From an uncultured Bacteroidales bacterium (GTDB taxonomy: Bacteria; Bacteroidota; Bacteroidia; Bacteroidales; F082): DNA of 64,000 nt. The position numbers and the translations under genes are program-made. Below are positions 34,280-41,350 of the stretch, one piece after another; within the stretch, counting starts at the first letter, position 1; the number at the start of each line of letters is the position of its first letter. A model generated the notes under the pieces. The model was given only the letters and a program-made list of their open reading frames with translations, was not told the DNA's origin and did not search any database. The stretch spans positions 26,217 to 90,216 of the forward strand of contig CAJOIS010000006.1 in NCBI GenBank assembly GCA_905234645.1, read 5' to 3'.

Positions 34280-35235
34280 AACGGTTCATTTGTATTCTCG
34301 AAAAAAGCCTTGACCTCCTCTTCCCTCATGTTACGGAAACCGTATTCCTTGACGACTTCACCGTTGTCCATCAGGACCACGACGGGGAACATGCCGTTGT
34401 TGATTTTCAGGAGGCTGACGGCATCTTCATAGATGGTATATGGATAGATGGTAGATTCGGATTCTTGGAAAAACCTGTCGACGCCTTCCTCGCTTCCCAT
34501 GAAGACGTAAAGCACATCCTCTTCGGGGAAGCCGTAGAACTGCTGCATCAGGCTGAGTTTTCGCGCTGTCATCATGCAGTATTCGCAGCCTGTCGAGAAG
34601 ATGCCCACCACCTTCTTGCCATCCTTCAGGTGGATGGTATCCAAAGGAGGCTGCTGGAGGGCTTCTTTAAACAGCCCATGGTTCAGGTAGTACGAGGGAC
34701 GGTACGATGACGTGAAGTTGTCGGGCGGCGAGAGGGTGAACACGACGATACCGCAGGCGAGTGCCGTTCCCAGCAGCGCCAGCAGATCGTGCTTGAAGCG
34801 ACAGCCGGACACCCTGTAAACCAACACAAAAAGCACCAGCAGCACCACGTTCTTGATGATCGACTGCCAGGGATTGAATTGCAAGATATCGCCGAAACAG
34901 TGGCAGTTGTCGGTCCGTCCCAAAGCGAGGGCGTACACCAGCAATCCGGTATAGCCGAGCAGCATCAGCACACTGCCCCACCACATCAGCTTGTGGAGAC
35001 AGTTCGACATCAGGCCCACCCCCAGCACCAACTCAAGGATGATGACGGCACGGGCCACCAGAAACGAAGCGTTGAGGCTGAAGAAATGATAACTGAAAAC
35101 ATAAATCTCGAACTTGTCCATGTCGGCGATTTTCAGCACCGCAGAAACGACAAAGACAAGTCCGAGAATGATTTTCAGTATTGGAAGTCGATTGGACTTG
35201 TGAGTGCTATTCGTATTTTGGTCAATTCTGACCAT
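34276..35235 (-). CDS. MauE/DoxX-like membrane protein with C-terminal thioredoxin-like domain
   Basis: A 319-residue inner-membrane protein. Four hydrophobic helices (about 20-37, 57-80, 85-106, 126-142) with the conserved CHCFGD motif at 111-116 resemble MauE-type redox membrane proteins. After a fifth hydrophobic segment (about 152-170) the extracytoplasmic part has VGIFSTGCEYCMMTARKL, placing a CxxC (C217, C220) at the end of a beta strand as in thioredoxin folds. I infer a membrane thiol-redox protein. It overlaps the small cysteine-rich lipoprotein upstream by 14 bases; that lipoprotein could be a substrate. Confidence 0.8.
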   Translation of the reverse strand: MVRIDQNTNSTHKSNRLPILKIILGLVFVVSAVLKIADMDKFEIYVFSYHFFSLNASFLVARAVIILELVLGVGLMSNCLHKLMWWGSVLMLLGYTGLLVYALALGRTDNCHCFGDILQFNPWQSIIKNVVLLVLFVLVYRVSGCRFKHDLLALLGTALACGIVVFTLSPPDNFTSSYRPSYYLNHGLFKEALQQPPLDTIHLKDGKKVVGIFSTGCEYCMMTARKLSLMQQFYGFPEEDVLYVFMGSEEGVDRFFQESESTIYPYTIYEDAVSLLKINNGMFPVVVLMDNGEVVKEYGFRNMREEEVKAFFENTNEPL

Positions 35236-35497
35236 GGTTGGTAAACTGGTTGATTAGGTGTTCGAACCAACTCTCGTCTTCCTCCAGGCTCACCTCCTTG
35301 CAGGTCACCTGTCCCCACCCCACGATCTCCTTGGCCTTGTCGTTGCAGGTGCCGTGTTCCATCATGTAATAGTCGTCGCCCAACATGACATCTTCGTTGT
35401 CGACATAGGCGAAACATTGGCAATACTTGACCTTCTGGCAAGACGCAAGGGCCAGTATCATTAATGTGAATGCGATGATGACGATTCTTTTCTTCAT
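35222..35497 (-). CDS. Small cysteine-rich lipoprotein
   Basis: A 91-residue protein with a lipoprotein signal peptide (MKKRIVIIAFTLMILALASC). The mature 72 residues include four more cysteines (KYCQCFAY, HGTCNDKA, QVTCKEV), which suggests two disulfides in the periplasm. Its overlap with the MauE/thioredoxin-like gene fits a redox partner. No family recognised. A promoter (35506-35537) lies just upstream. Confidence 0.75.
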   Translation of the reverse strand: MKKRIVIIAFTLMILALASCQKVKYCQCFAYVDNEDVMLGDDYYMMEHGTCNDKAKEIVGWGQVTCKEVSLEEDESWFEHLINQFTNHGQN

Positions 35498-35505
35498 AAT
35501 TGCCG

Positions 35506-35537
35506 CAAAGTTACAAAAAAAAATTTACAAGGTTCAA
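35506..35537 (-). promoter_or_regulatory. Promoter of the lipoprotein-MauE-DUF1846-esterase group
   Basis: Minus-strand TAACTTTG (35506-35513) with TTG at 35535-35537, spacer 21 nt. The -33 element lies in the 3' end of smpB. Confidence 0.6.
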
Positions 35538-35998
35538 AAACCTTTCAATTGTTTTTCGACGTCGCGTTTCGAGTCCTTTGATTTCAGCGACTCGCGCTTG
35601 TCGTAATAATGCTTGCCACGTGCCAGGGCGATGTCGAGTTTGGCCAGGCCTTTATCGTTAATGAAGAGCACCACGGGAACGATGGTCAGGCCTTTCTCTT
35701 GCACTTTGTTCTTGAGTTTGCGAAGTTCGCGGGCAGTGAGTAGCAGTTTGCGGTCGCGTTTGGGATCGTGGTTGTTGAAGCTGCCGCGTTCGTATTCGGC
35801 GATGTGCATCCCAATCACGAAGAGCTCGTCGTCTTTGAAGGAACAATACGAGTCGGCCAGGCTGGCTTTGCCGTTGCGGATCGATTTGATCTCGGTCCCT
35901 GTGAGCACGATGCCCGCCGTGAGCCGTTCCATGAGGAAATACTCATGTTCAGCCCGCTTGTTCTTGATGGTGATATTATTGTTGTTTTTCTTTTCCAT
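35534..35998 (-). CDS. smpB: SsrA-binding protein SmpB
   Basis: Binds tmRNA and brings it to stalled ribosomes for trans-translation. The protein (154 residues from the ATG at 35998) has the family features: [49 protein letters not shown] and the C-terminal basic tail. I choose MEKKNN at 35998; a longer start at 36022 lies further inside the outer-membrane gene. It overlaps that gene by 23 bases. Confidence 0.95.
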   Translation of the reverse strand: MEKKNNNNITIKNKRAEHEYFLMERLTAGIVLTGTEIKSIRNGKASLADSYCSFKDDELFVIGMHIAEYERGSFNNHDPKRDRKLLLTARELRKLKNKVQEKGLTIVPVVLFINDKGLAKLDIALARGKHYYDKRESLKSKDSKRDVEKQLKGF

Positions 35999-36542
35999 TT
36001 TTAAGTGCATAGCAGAAGCCAACCCTTACGACAAAGGGGCTGTTATAGGGGCTGTCGTAATCCCAAGAGAAGTTATAAAGCAACGAATAGAAGGTGTAGT
36101 TGTTGTTCCAGTACTGGCGGTATCCTATGCCAGCCATGACGGAGTTGTACCACGTAGGAGCGCTGGCTTCGATGTCCTTTCCACTGATCAGGAGGCACAT
36201 CTCCTCGTCTTCGACCTGAAGGTAAATGCCGCTGAAGACCTCGAAGTTGAGATAGGCTGCGCCGCTGAAAATGTGGCTGAAATAGTTGCCATAATAATAA
36301 TCACGGCTGAAAAACATATCATAGCCCAACCTGACGCCAGCCTCAAGGCTGCGTGTCAAGCGGTAGCCTGCCTGTGGCGCCACCCCTATGTTAAAGGTAT
36401 TGCCGTAGAAGCCGAGGTTGAAGTCGCCACCCACCACGACCTTGCCTTTCATCGACTCGGGGCCACCGAAGGTCTGTGCGCTTGCATTGCCGGCGAAAGC
36501 CAAGCCGACGGCCATCAGGATCATCACAATTGTTTTCTTCAT
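35976..36542 (-). CDS. Small outer-membrane beta-barrel protein
   Basis: From the ATG at 36542 the protein has 188 residues with a signal peptide ([20 protein letters not shown]). The mature part alternates aromatic and small residues ([58 protein letters not shown]) as expected of an eight-stranded barrel of the OmpW/porin-like sort. An upstream Met at 36563 is unlikely because it would place the -7 box inside the gene. Overlaps smpB by 23 bases. Confidence 0.8.
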   Translation of the reverse strand: MKKTIVMILMAVGLAFAGNASAQTFGGPESMKGKVVVGGDFNLGFYGNTFNIGVAPQAGYRLTRSLEAGVRLGYDMFFSRDYYYGNYFSHIFSGAAYLNFEVFSGIYLQVEDEEMCLLISGKDIEASAPTWYNSVMAGIGYRQYWNNNYTFYSLLYNFSWDYDSPYNSPFVVRVGFCYALKNGKEKQQ

Positions 36543-36560
36543 CTTATAATAATTTTGCTG

Positions 36561-36608
36561 CAAAGATAGTTATAATTAAGCCAAATAAGTTAAAAAACGC
36601 TAATTTTG
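36561..36608. promoter_or_regulatory. Divergent -7 boxes between barrel gene and lipoprotein gene
   Basis: Minus-strand TATCTTTG (36561-36568) serves the barrel gene, and plus-strand TAATTTTG (36601-36608) serves the lipoprotein gene at 36625. Both are exact TAnnTTTG matches; neither has a clear TTG at the usual distance. Confidence 0.5.
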
Positions 36609-36624
36609 TGCCAAATTTGGAGCG

Positions 36625-38061
36625 ATGAAACGTTACTGCCTCTTCATATTGGTCCTTTTGACGGTGTTTTCGGCCTGCCGCAAGGAGAACGCCATCAGCA
36701 CGGATCCCAGCCATAAGCTTGTGTTTTCGGCCGACACGGTGATGTTCGACACGGTGTTCACCACCTTGGGTTCGTCGACGCATCAGTTGAAGGTGTACAA
36801 CCCCTATCAGGAGGACCTCAACATCAGCGAGATCCGTCTCATGGGGGGTGAGAATTCGCGTTTCAAGCTCAACTTCGACGGCGAAGCGGGCACGGTGTTT
36901 CAGGACAAAGTGATTCCCGCCAACGACAGCCTTTATACCTTTTTGAAGGTCACCATCGACCCTTCCGACCTAAACACCCCTTTCATTGTGGAGGACAGCC
37001 TTTTGTTCCTTACCAACGGCAACACTCAGATGATCAAGTTGGTGGCATGGGGACAGAACGCACGTTACATCGTGGCTGACCGGCACATCAACGGCTTTCC
37101 GGCCTTCAAGATCGTGGCCGACAGCTTGGAGACGGTCAACTGGACAAACGAACTGCCCTACGTCATCTACGGCTATGCCTTGATCGATTCCTACGGCACC
37201 TTGCGCATCAACGAAGGCACCCAGGTCTATGTGCACGATGGTGGTGGCATCTGGTCGTGGAGCGACGGACAGCTCATCATCGACGGCACTGCTGAGAACC
37301 CGGTGGTGATCCAGGGCGACCGTCTGGAGCCTTTCTTCCGGAACCAGCCCGGACAATGGGACCGTATCTGGCTGATGGACGCCCGTCAGGGAGCCGACCA
37401 TCAGATCAGCCATGCCATCATCCGCAACGGTTTCATCGGCATCCAAGCCGAGTCGTTCGTCCATGCCACACAGTCGGCCTTGCGCATCAACAACACTGTG
37501 GTTGAGAACCATATGGGCATGGGCGTCTATGCGGTGCTTTACGCCATCGAGGCCAACAACATGGTCATCGACAACTGCGGACAGTATGCCTTTGCCGTGG
37601 TCGACGGAGGCGACTATCTGTTGCGTCACTGTACTTTGGGCAACTACTGGTGGCAGGGCACCCGCACCACGGCGTCGCTGTATCTCTCCAACTTTGTCGA
37701 CCAGGACGGCGAGCATTACGAGTACCCGTTCCATTGGGAGATGTACAACAGCATCGTTTATGGGGCCCAGGAGGAGGAATTCGGCACCGCTTTGGCCGCT
37801 CAGGAGTACGACACCACCTATCTCTTCGACCATTGCCTGATCCGCACCACCAAGTTCGACAACGACGCTCCTGGCTTCAACGCTTGTTTGTTCAACCAGG
37901 ATCCCATGTTTGTGGACTATCGCAGTTACGACCTGCATCTGAGCGACGTGCTCTCCCCCGCTGTCGGCACCGGCAGTCCGGTGATCGCCAACGAGGTTCC
38001 TTTCGATATCGAAGGAAAGGATCGGAGGAATACGCCGGATTTGGGGGCGTATCAGTTTTAA
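36625..38061 (+). CDS. Lipoprotein with right-handed beta-helix-like domain
   Basis: A 478-residue protein with lipoprotein signal (MKRYCLFILVLLTVFSAC). The next residues RKEN resemble a surface-export signal. Residues 30-150 are a beta-sandwich of the kind that precedes choice-of-anchor and Ig-like domains (TVMFDTVFTTLGSSTHQL). Residues 180-440 contain periodic short strands (GTLRINEGTQVYVHDGGGIW, NPVVIQGDRLEP, ISHAIIRNGFIGIQAES, ALRINNTVVENHMGMGVYAV) typical of a right-handed parallel beta-helix. The end (RNTPDLGAYQF) is the usual close of such proteins in Bacteroidota. Polysaccharide binding or cleavage is possible but no active site is identified. Confidence 0.85.
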   Translation: MKRYCLFILVLLTVFSACRKENAISTDPSHKLVFSADTVMFDTVFTTLGSSTHQLKVYNPYQEDLNISEIRLMGGENSRFKLNFDGEAGTVFQDKVIPANDSLYTFLKVTIDPSDLNTPFIVEDSLLFLTNGNTQMIKLVAWGQNARYIVADRHINGFPAFKIVADSLETVNWTNELPYVIYGYALIDSYGTLRINEGTQVYVHDGGGIWSWSDGQLIIDGTAENPVVIQGDRLEPFFRNQPGQWDRIWLMDARQGADHQISHAIIRNGFIGIQAESFVHATQSALRINNTVVENHMGMGVYAVLYAIEANNMVIDNCGQYAFAVVDGGDYLLRHCTLGNYWWQGTRTTASLYLSNFVDQDGEHYEYPFHWEMYNSIVYGAQEEEFGTALAAQEYDTTYLFDHCLIRTTKFDNDAPGFNACLFNQDPMFVDYRSYDLHLSDVLSPAVGTGSPVIANEVPFDIEGKDRRNTPDLGAYQF

Positions 38062-38062
38062 T

Positions 38063-38090
38063 GTGACTTTTCTCTTGAAAGAAAAGTCAC
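38063..38090. terminator. Hairpin downstream of the beta-helix lipoprotein
   Basis: A perfect 11-bp inverted repeat (GTGACTTTTCT / AGAAAAGTCAC) with a 6-nt loop starts right at the stop codon. There is no long T run, so it may be a processing or mRNA-end hairpin instead of an intrinsic terminator. Confidence 0.5.
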
Positions 38091-38133
38091 CAAAAGTTCA
38101 AGTCCAAAAACATCGGCCCACCGCACGTCCGTT

Positions 38134-38229
38134 CTAAAAGGCTGACCCTCAAGGCGGGGAGTGCCTTCGTTCCGAAGGCAAACGCTCCGCTGAAGCGTCG
38201 CGCCCCGCCCTAAGGCTCATACCTTTTAG
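38134..38229. repeat. Branched palindromic element (cruciform-like)
   Basis: In the 336-bp gene-free stretch 38062-38397. Outer arms CTAAAAGG (38134-38141) and CCTTTTAG (38222-38229) enclose GGCGGGG (38153-38159) paired with CCCCGCC (38203-38209). Inside are two hairpins: TGCCTTCG/CGAAGGCA (38162-38180) and ACGCT/AGCGT (38182-38198). GC content is well above the surroundings. It looks like an extragenic palindromic repeat unit; nothing else is recognised in 38230-38333. Confidence 0.6.
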
Positions 38230-38333
38230 CCCGTCCTTTGGGCAGGCGCTGCTCCGGTTTTTGGCCGTGGCCCTCGCGCCCAACCCGTGGCAGTGACGGC
38301 CTGCTTTTTGTGGCTTTCGCAATGATGCCTATC

Positions 38334-38362
38334 GTCAAGTCTGGCGTTCGTTTCCGCGTTGT
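38334..38362. repeat. 29-bp direct repeat, copy 1
   Basis: Begins gtcaagtctggcgttcg and is identical over 29 bp to 39048-39076. It lies 35 bp downstream of the toxin stop codon. Confidence 0.85.
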
Positions 38363-38397
38363 AGCAATCGGTATATAATGTGATTGGAATTCCTTAA

Positions 38398-38694
38398 TCA
38401 AAACGCTTTTCCACCCTGTCGGCAATCCCAGATGGATGCGATGTAAATGTTGTTGTTCTCGACAAAGTAGTAGACCTTGTATGTGAGGACAACCAAGTAA
38501 CGGTATGGACGAATATGGGTAAAATCTTCGTCCGCCAGACCAAGAAACGGCATGGTTTCAAGAAGCCCGACACAACGGATTATCACATCAACTCTATTGG
38601 CGGCCACCTCCTCGCTGGCGAACTGCTTGTAGAATTGGTAAATGGAATCTAATTCGTCTGAAGCTCGTCTGAGCCAATGAATATCAAATCCCAT
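38398..38694 (-). CDS. RelE/ParE-family toxin
   Basis: From the ATG at 38694 the protein has 98 residues. It starts MGFDIHWLRRASDELDSIYQFY and ends RPYRYLVVLTYKVYYFVENN...IYIASIWDCRQ, the layout of the RelE/ParE superfamily (helical hairpin then a four-stranded sheet with a late conserved arginine and DCRQ). Family members are ribosome-dependent mRNases or gyrase poisons; which type cannot be told. The start overlaps the antitoxin end by 11 bases (ATGGGATTTGA), diagnostic of a coupled pair. A longer frame from 38781 runs through the antitoxin and is unlikely. Confidence 0.85.
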   Translation of the reverse strand: MGFDIHWLRRASDELDSIYQFYKQFASEEVAANRVDVIIRCVGLLETMPFLGLADEDFTHIRPYRYLVVLTYKVYYFVENNNIYIASIWDCRQGGKAF

Positions 38695-38884
38695 AACGCT
38701 CGCAAATGGAAGAGTGACTAACGCAACGACCGTTCTGATAGTCTTCTTCAGCCTCTCGAAGCGAGGCTTCCATTTGCTCATGGGTATAGGAACAAGGGAA
38801 TGCTATTTTTTGCTCTATCGTATCCATGTGTAATTGCTCGGTGAAACAAGCATTGTCATTTGCAAAGGTAACCATATTTTTCAT
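38684..38884 (-). CDS. Antitoxin of the RelE/ParE pair
   Basis: A 66-residue acidic protein ending ISICERYGI-like sequence (HSSICERYGI). The core MDTIEQKIAFPCSYTHEQME resembles short Bacteroidota antitoxins, and translation may begin at that internal Met (38827), giving 47 residues; the longer start at 38884 has a 45-nt leader. Cotranscribed with the toxin from the promoter at 38935-38965. Such antitoxins bind the toxin and usually repress their own promoter. Confidence 0.75.
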   Translation of the reverse strand: MKNMVTFANDNACFTEQLHMDTIEQKIAFPCSYTHEQMEASLREAEEDYQNGRCVSHSSICERYGI

Positions 38885-38909
38885 ATCTTATTAAATTAGA
38901 TTTTGTAAA

Positions 38910-38925
38910 ACATAGTTCACTTTGT
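38910..38925. promoter_or_regulatory. Candidate operator of the toxin-antitoxin promoter
   Basis: The imperfect palindrome ACATAGTTCACTTTGT (one mismatched pair) lies just downstream of the -7 box, about at the transcription start. This is where an autoregulating antitoxin would be expected to bind. Confidence 0.4.
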
Positions 38926-38934
38926 ATCTCGCTG

Positions 38935-38965
38935 CAAAATTACAACGGTTTTTGAAACCTCGCAA
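38935..38965 (-). promoter_or_regulatory. Promoter of the toxin-antitoxin pair
   Basis: Minus-strand TAATTTTG (38935-38942) and TTG (38963-38965) with a 20-nt spacer, an exact consensus match. Confidence 0.75.
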
Positions 38966-39047
38966 GGGGTAATGAAAGATTTATTTGACTGATTTTCAAC
39001 AAATTGTTGAATATTTGGAACCACTACCCTCTTTCCCGCTCCAATGT

Positions 39048-39076
39048 GTCAAGTCTGGCGTTCGTTTCCGCGTTGT
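39048..39076. repeat. 29-bp direct repeat, copy 2
   Basis: Identical to 38334-38362. With copy 1 it brackets the toxin-antitoxin pair and its promoter (about 685 bp between copies). It lies 23 bp downstream of the stop codon of the small frameshifted gene. Confidence 0.85.
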
Positions 39077-39099
39077 GTAGTTTTGGGAACAAAGACTAA

Positions 39100-39317
39100 T
39101 CAGACTATTTCTTGCAAGGTGTCTATTGCATCATCAAGAGAGCCGCATGCTGTTTCAATCGCATCGATAGCTTCTTGCATTGCTTCGCCACGTTCGCTTT
39201 CTTGCAAGCCTTCAGGCATGTTGTCGAATTTGTCTTGCTCATCCTCTTGCATGGATTCGAGCTTTCTTCAAGTGTTGCGATGTATTTCGCAATCTCTTTT
39301 CTTCCTTGTGCGTTCAT
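39100..39317 (-). pseudogene. Small acidic protein gene with a one-base frameshift
   Basis: Frame one starts MNAQGRKEIAKYIATLEE at 39317. A different frame then continues MQEDEQDKFDNMPEGLQESE, GEAMQEAIDAIETACGSLDD and stops at 39100. The two join into a sensible acidic protein of about 72 residues if one A is restored in the A run near 39268 (giving EEKLESMQED). The joined product resembles short Bacteroidota proteins with FDNMPE.LQ.SERGE..QEAI. Either the gene is broken or a base is missing from a homopolymer in the assembly. Without the fix the first frame runs on to a poorly composed Lys/Cys-rich tail. Confidence 0.6.
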
Positions 39318-39339
39318 GGTGTATTTTGTTTTGAGTATT

Positions 39340-40191
39340 TTATGTATTATTAGTAGAATCTTTTTCTTCCGATGCTTTCTTCAATGCCGCCTCTCTTTCT
39401 GCTTTACGTTTCGCTCTTTTTAGGGCATTCTTTGATGGTTTTCCTTGCTTCTTAGCTTCGTTTTTTGCTTTTAACTGCTCGTTTTTTGCTTTTAATTCCT
39501 CGTTTTTTCTTGCAAGTACTTTTAAAGGATGGTCATCTGGCAGTATTGTAACGTTATGGCTGTTTATTAAATTGACCAATCTCTTTAACGTATGAGCACC
39601 TGTTTCAGATGCTAAAACATTGGTCAAATCTTCTATTGGTGCATCTTGGTTGATAAAACAAATTGCATCCACATATCCTAAAGGTTGATTCAAAACTATC
39701 AAGCCAAGAGAATAAAAGTTATTAAACCGTATTGCAACTTCATTACGCAATTCTACTTCGTCCACCTTCCCCTGACGTATTACATCCAACAAACAACGTT
39801 CATATATTGCGTTCCTGGTTTTCAAAGCCCCATTTTTCGTAAGCAAATCCTCTAATGGTAATTCTTCCATAGCTGCCAAGACATCTTTGCTATCAAACAT
39901 ATTAGGGAGCATTTCGTCGAGATCCCATACAATCTCATCCAAGATGCCACCCCGTTTGATTTGGCGCGTTGTCAAATGCATACGTACTAAAGAACGAATA
40001 TCTTTTTCGCTTAAACCAAGTTCAAGCAACGATTTGCCTTTCCGTTTGTTTTCAACATACTCTTTGTACCTTTCAGGATACTGACGAAGGATGCGTAAAG
40101 CATTGTTTGTTTCCTTTTGTATGTTTTCATCATCCGAACCTTTTTCAATTAATGCGACTAGATAGTCAAAATAGCTTTTAATCAGTTTCAT
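39340..40191 (-). CDS. Unknown protein with charged coiled-coil tail (paralogue B)
   Basis: A 283-residue protein of no family I recognise. Residues 1-210 are mostly helical; the last 60 are a Lys/Glu-rich coiled coil with tandem NEELKAKNEQLKAKNEAKK. A central segment (DVLAAMEELPLEDLLTKNGA, then ERCLLDVIRQGKVDEVELRN and NNFYS) aligns with DVLISFDKLQLSDLITKGGN, KCIKLAASEGRVDENKLRT and KNYYS in the protein at 40.5 kb, so the two are diverged paralogues. It is the last gene of the extended restriction operon, 11 bp after the 95-residue gene. An RNA- or DNA-binding helper or effector is possible but not shown. Confidence 0.7.
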   Translation of the reverse strand: MKLIKSYFDYLVALIEKGSDDENIQKETNNALRILRQYPERYKEYVENKRKGKSLLELGLSEKDIRSLVRMHLTTRQIKRGGILDEIVWDLDEMLPNMFDSKDVLAAMEELPLEDLLTKNGALKTRNAIYERCLLDVIRQGKVDEVELRNEVAIRFNNFYSLGLIVLNQPLGYVDAICFINQDAPIEDLTNVLASETGAHTLKRLVNLINSHNVTILPDDHPLKVLARKNEELKAKNEQLKAKNEAKKQGKPSKNALKRAKRKAEREAALKKASEEKDSTNNT

Positions 40192-40202
40192 AGTTTCCTT
40201 TT

Positions 40203-40490
40203 TTAGACATTTTTCGACCTTTGAATGGATATTGTGACCAGTGCTTCCACGTCAACAATACCATTTATATCCATGGCACTTATCACATCATCACGTGTTA
40301 GGCTTTTAATTTGAAGACGAACATCTTTGGGGATTATGTCTTCATACATGCGTGCTTCAAACCTTTGTTTGAATAGTGTTGTACATTTCTTTTTAGCCAA
40401 ATACAGAACATCGATTTTAAGGTCGATGTTTTGATTATCTTTTTTTATGCCGCCATTTGCAGCTATAGCTCTAAGTGTTTTCTTTTTCAT
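40203..40490 (-). CDS. Unknown small protein between the two paralogues
   Basis: A 95-residue basic protein (MKKKTLRAIAANGGIKKDNQ...). The C-terminal half (DVRLQIKSLTRDDVISAMDI, GIVDVEALVTISIQR) is predicted helix-strand. The stretch RDDVISAMDINGIVDVEAL loosely recalls the D-V-L and V-D-E-L pattern of the flanking paralogues, so it may be a trimmed relative. It overlaps the upstream gene by ATGA and is 11 bp from the downstream one. No known family. Confidence 0.65.
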   Translation of the reverse strand: MKKKTLRAIAANGGIKKDNQNIDLKIDVLYLAKKKCTTLFKQRFEARMYEDIIPKDVRLQIKSLTRDDVISAMDINGIVDVEALVTISIQRSKNV

Positions 40491-41335
40491 GGTTCACTAG
40501 ATTTGTTTTCCTCAGCCTCTTTCAATACAGCTTCTGTCTTTTCTTTTCCAGCTTCCCGTCTATCTTTGCTATGGGCTTTATAAGCCTCCCTTTTTGCTTC
40601 TTTTGCAGCTTTCTTAGCTGCTTCTTCGGCTTCAAATCTCTGAATTTCTTCAGCAGGCAATTTATCTATCCCTTTTTTTATAGCGAGACAAACCAGGCTA
40701 CCAAAGTTTATTCTACCGTCGTCGTATATATCGGCAATTACCTCTGCATTTGTTTTGAGCTTAATAATATAACTCATCGCAGCAAAAGAAAAAGGTGGCT
40801 TATATATATAATCTGCCTTGCTATAATAGTTTTTACACCAGCCGATAATGCGTGTACGTAATTTATTCTCATCAACTCTTCCTTCGCTTGCCGCGAGTTT
40901 AATACACTTACGTAGAAGTGTTTTACGCTGTACGAGATTTCCACCTTTTGTTATCAAATCAGAAAGCTGCAATTTGTCAAAGGAAATCAGCACATCCTCC
41001 ACAGTGATGCCATTGGGCAAATCGTGATGCAATCCATATCCGCATGATCCTTTAATAAGGTTTTGACGTGCTTTTTCGCGGATTTCTTGCTCACTTAATT
41101 CTGGATATTTTGGTGTTGGCTTTTTTGATTTTTTTTCCGTCTTCGGTTTTGGGGGGATAATAGTATATTGGGGAGTAATTCCTTCGTATTGAGCTTTAAA
41201 CTCTTCAAAACGTTTAGGGTCTCTGATGTGAAAGTTGCCCAGGGCGTTTTTTGCTTCGTTTCGGACAACATGGTCTTCTGATTGTTTGTCCCTCATGGCA
41301 GAGAAGAAATCATAGTAGTTTTCAATAATTCGCAT
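40487..41335 (-). CDS. Unknown protein with charged coiled-coil tail (paralogue A)
   Basis: A 282-residue protein starting MRIIENYYDFFSAMRDKQSE, similar in layout to MKLIKSYFDYLVALIEKGSD of the paralogue at 39.3 kb. It has a Lys/Pro-rich linker (about 63-75), a helical middle part with DVLISFDKLQLSDLITKGGN, and an Ala/Glu/Lys coiled-coil tail (EEAAKKAAKEAKREAYKA). It lies 15 bp after the Res gene stop and is in the same operon. Such short distances suggest it works with, or is controlled with, the restriction genes. No catalytic motif seen. Confidence 0.7.
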   Translation of the reverse strand: MRIIENYYDFFSAMRDKQSEDHVVRNEAKNALGNFHIRDPKRFEEFKAQYEGITPQYTIIPPKPKTEKKSKKPTPKYPELSEQEIREKARQNLIKGSCGYGLHHDLPNGITVEDVLISFDKLQLSDLITKGGNLVQRKTLLRKCIKLAASEGRVDENKLRTRIIGWCKNYYSKADYIYKPPFSFAAMSYIIKLKTNAEVIADIYDDGRINFGSLVCLAIKKGIDKLPAEEIQRFEAEEAAKKAAKEAKREAYKAHSKDRREAGKEKTEAVLKEAEENKSSEP

Positions 41336-41350
41336 GACTCGTTCTTTTTT

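Noticed and set aside
36625..38061. Polysaccharide lyase function for the beta-helix lipoprotein
   Set aside because: The helix-like repeats are visible but no lyase catalytic residues could be placed.
38398..38781. Longer toxin starting at 38781 (MSKWKPRFERLKK...)
   Set aside because: The extra 29 codons lie inside the antitoxin gene in another frame; the toxin family normally begins near MGFDIHW.
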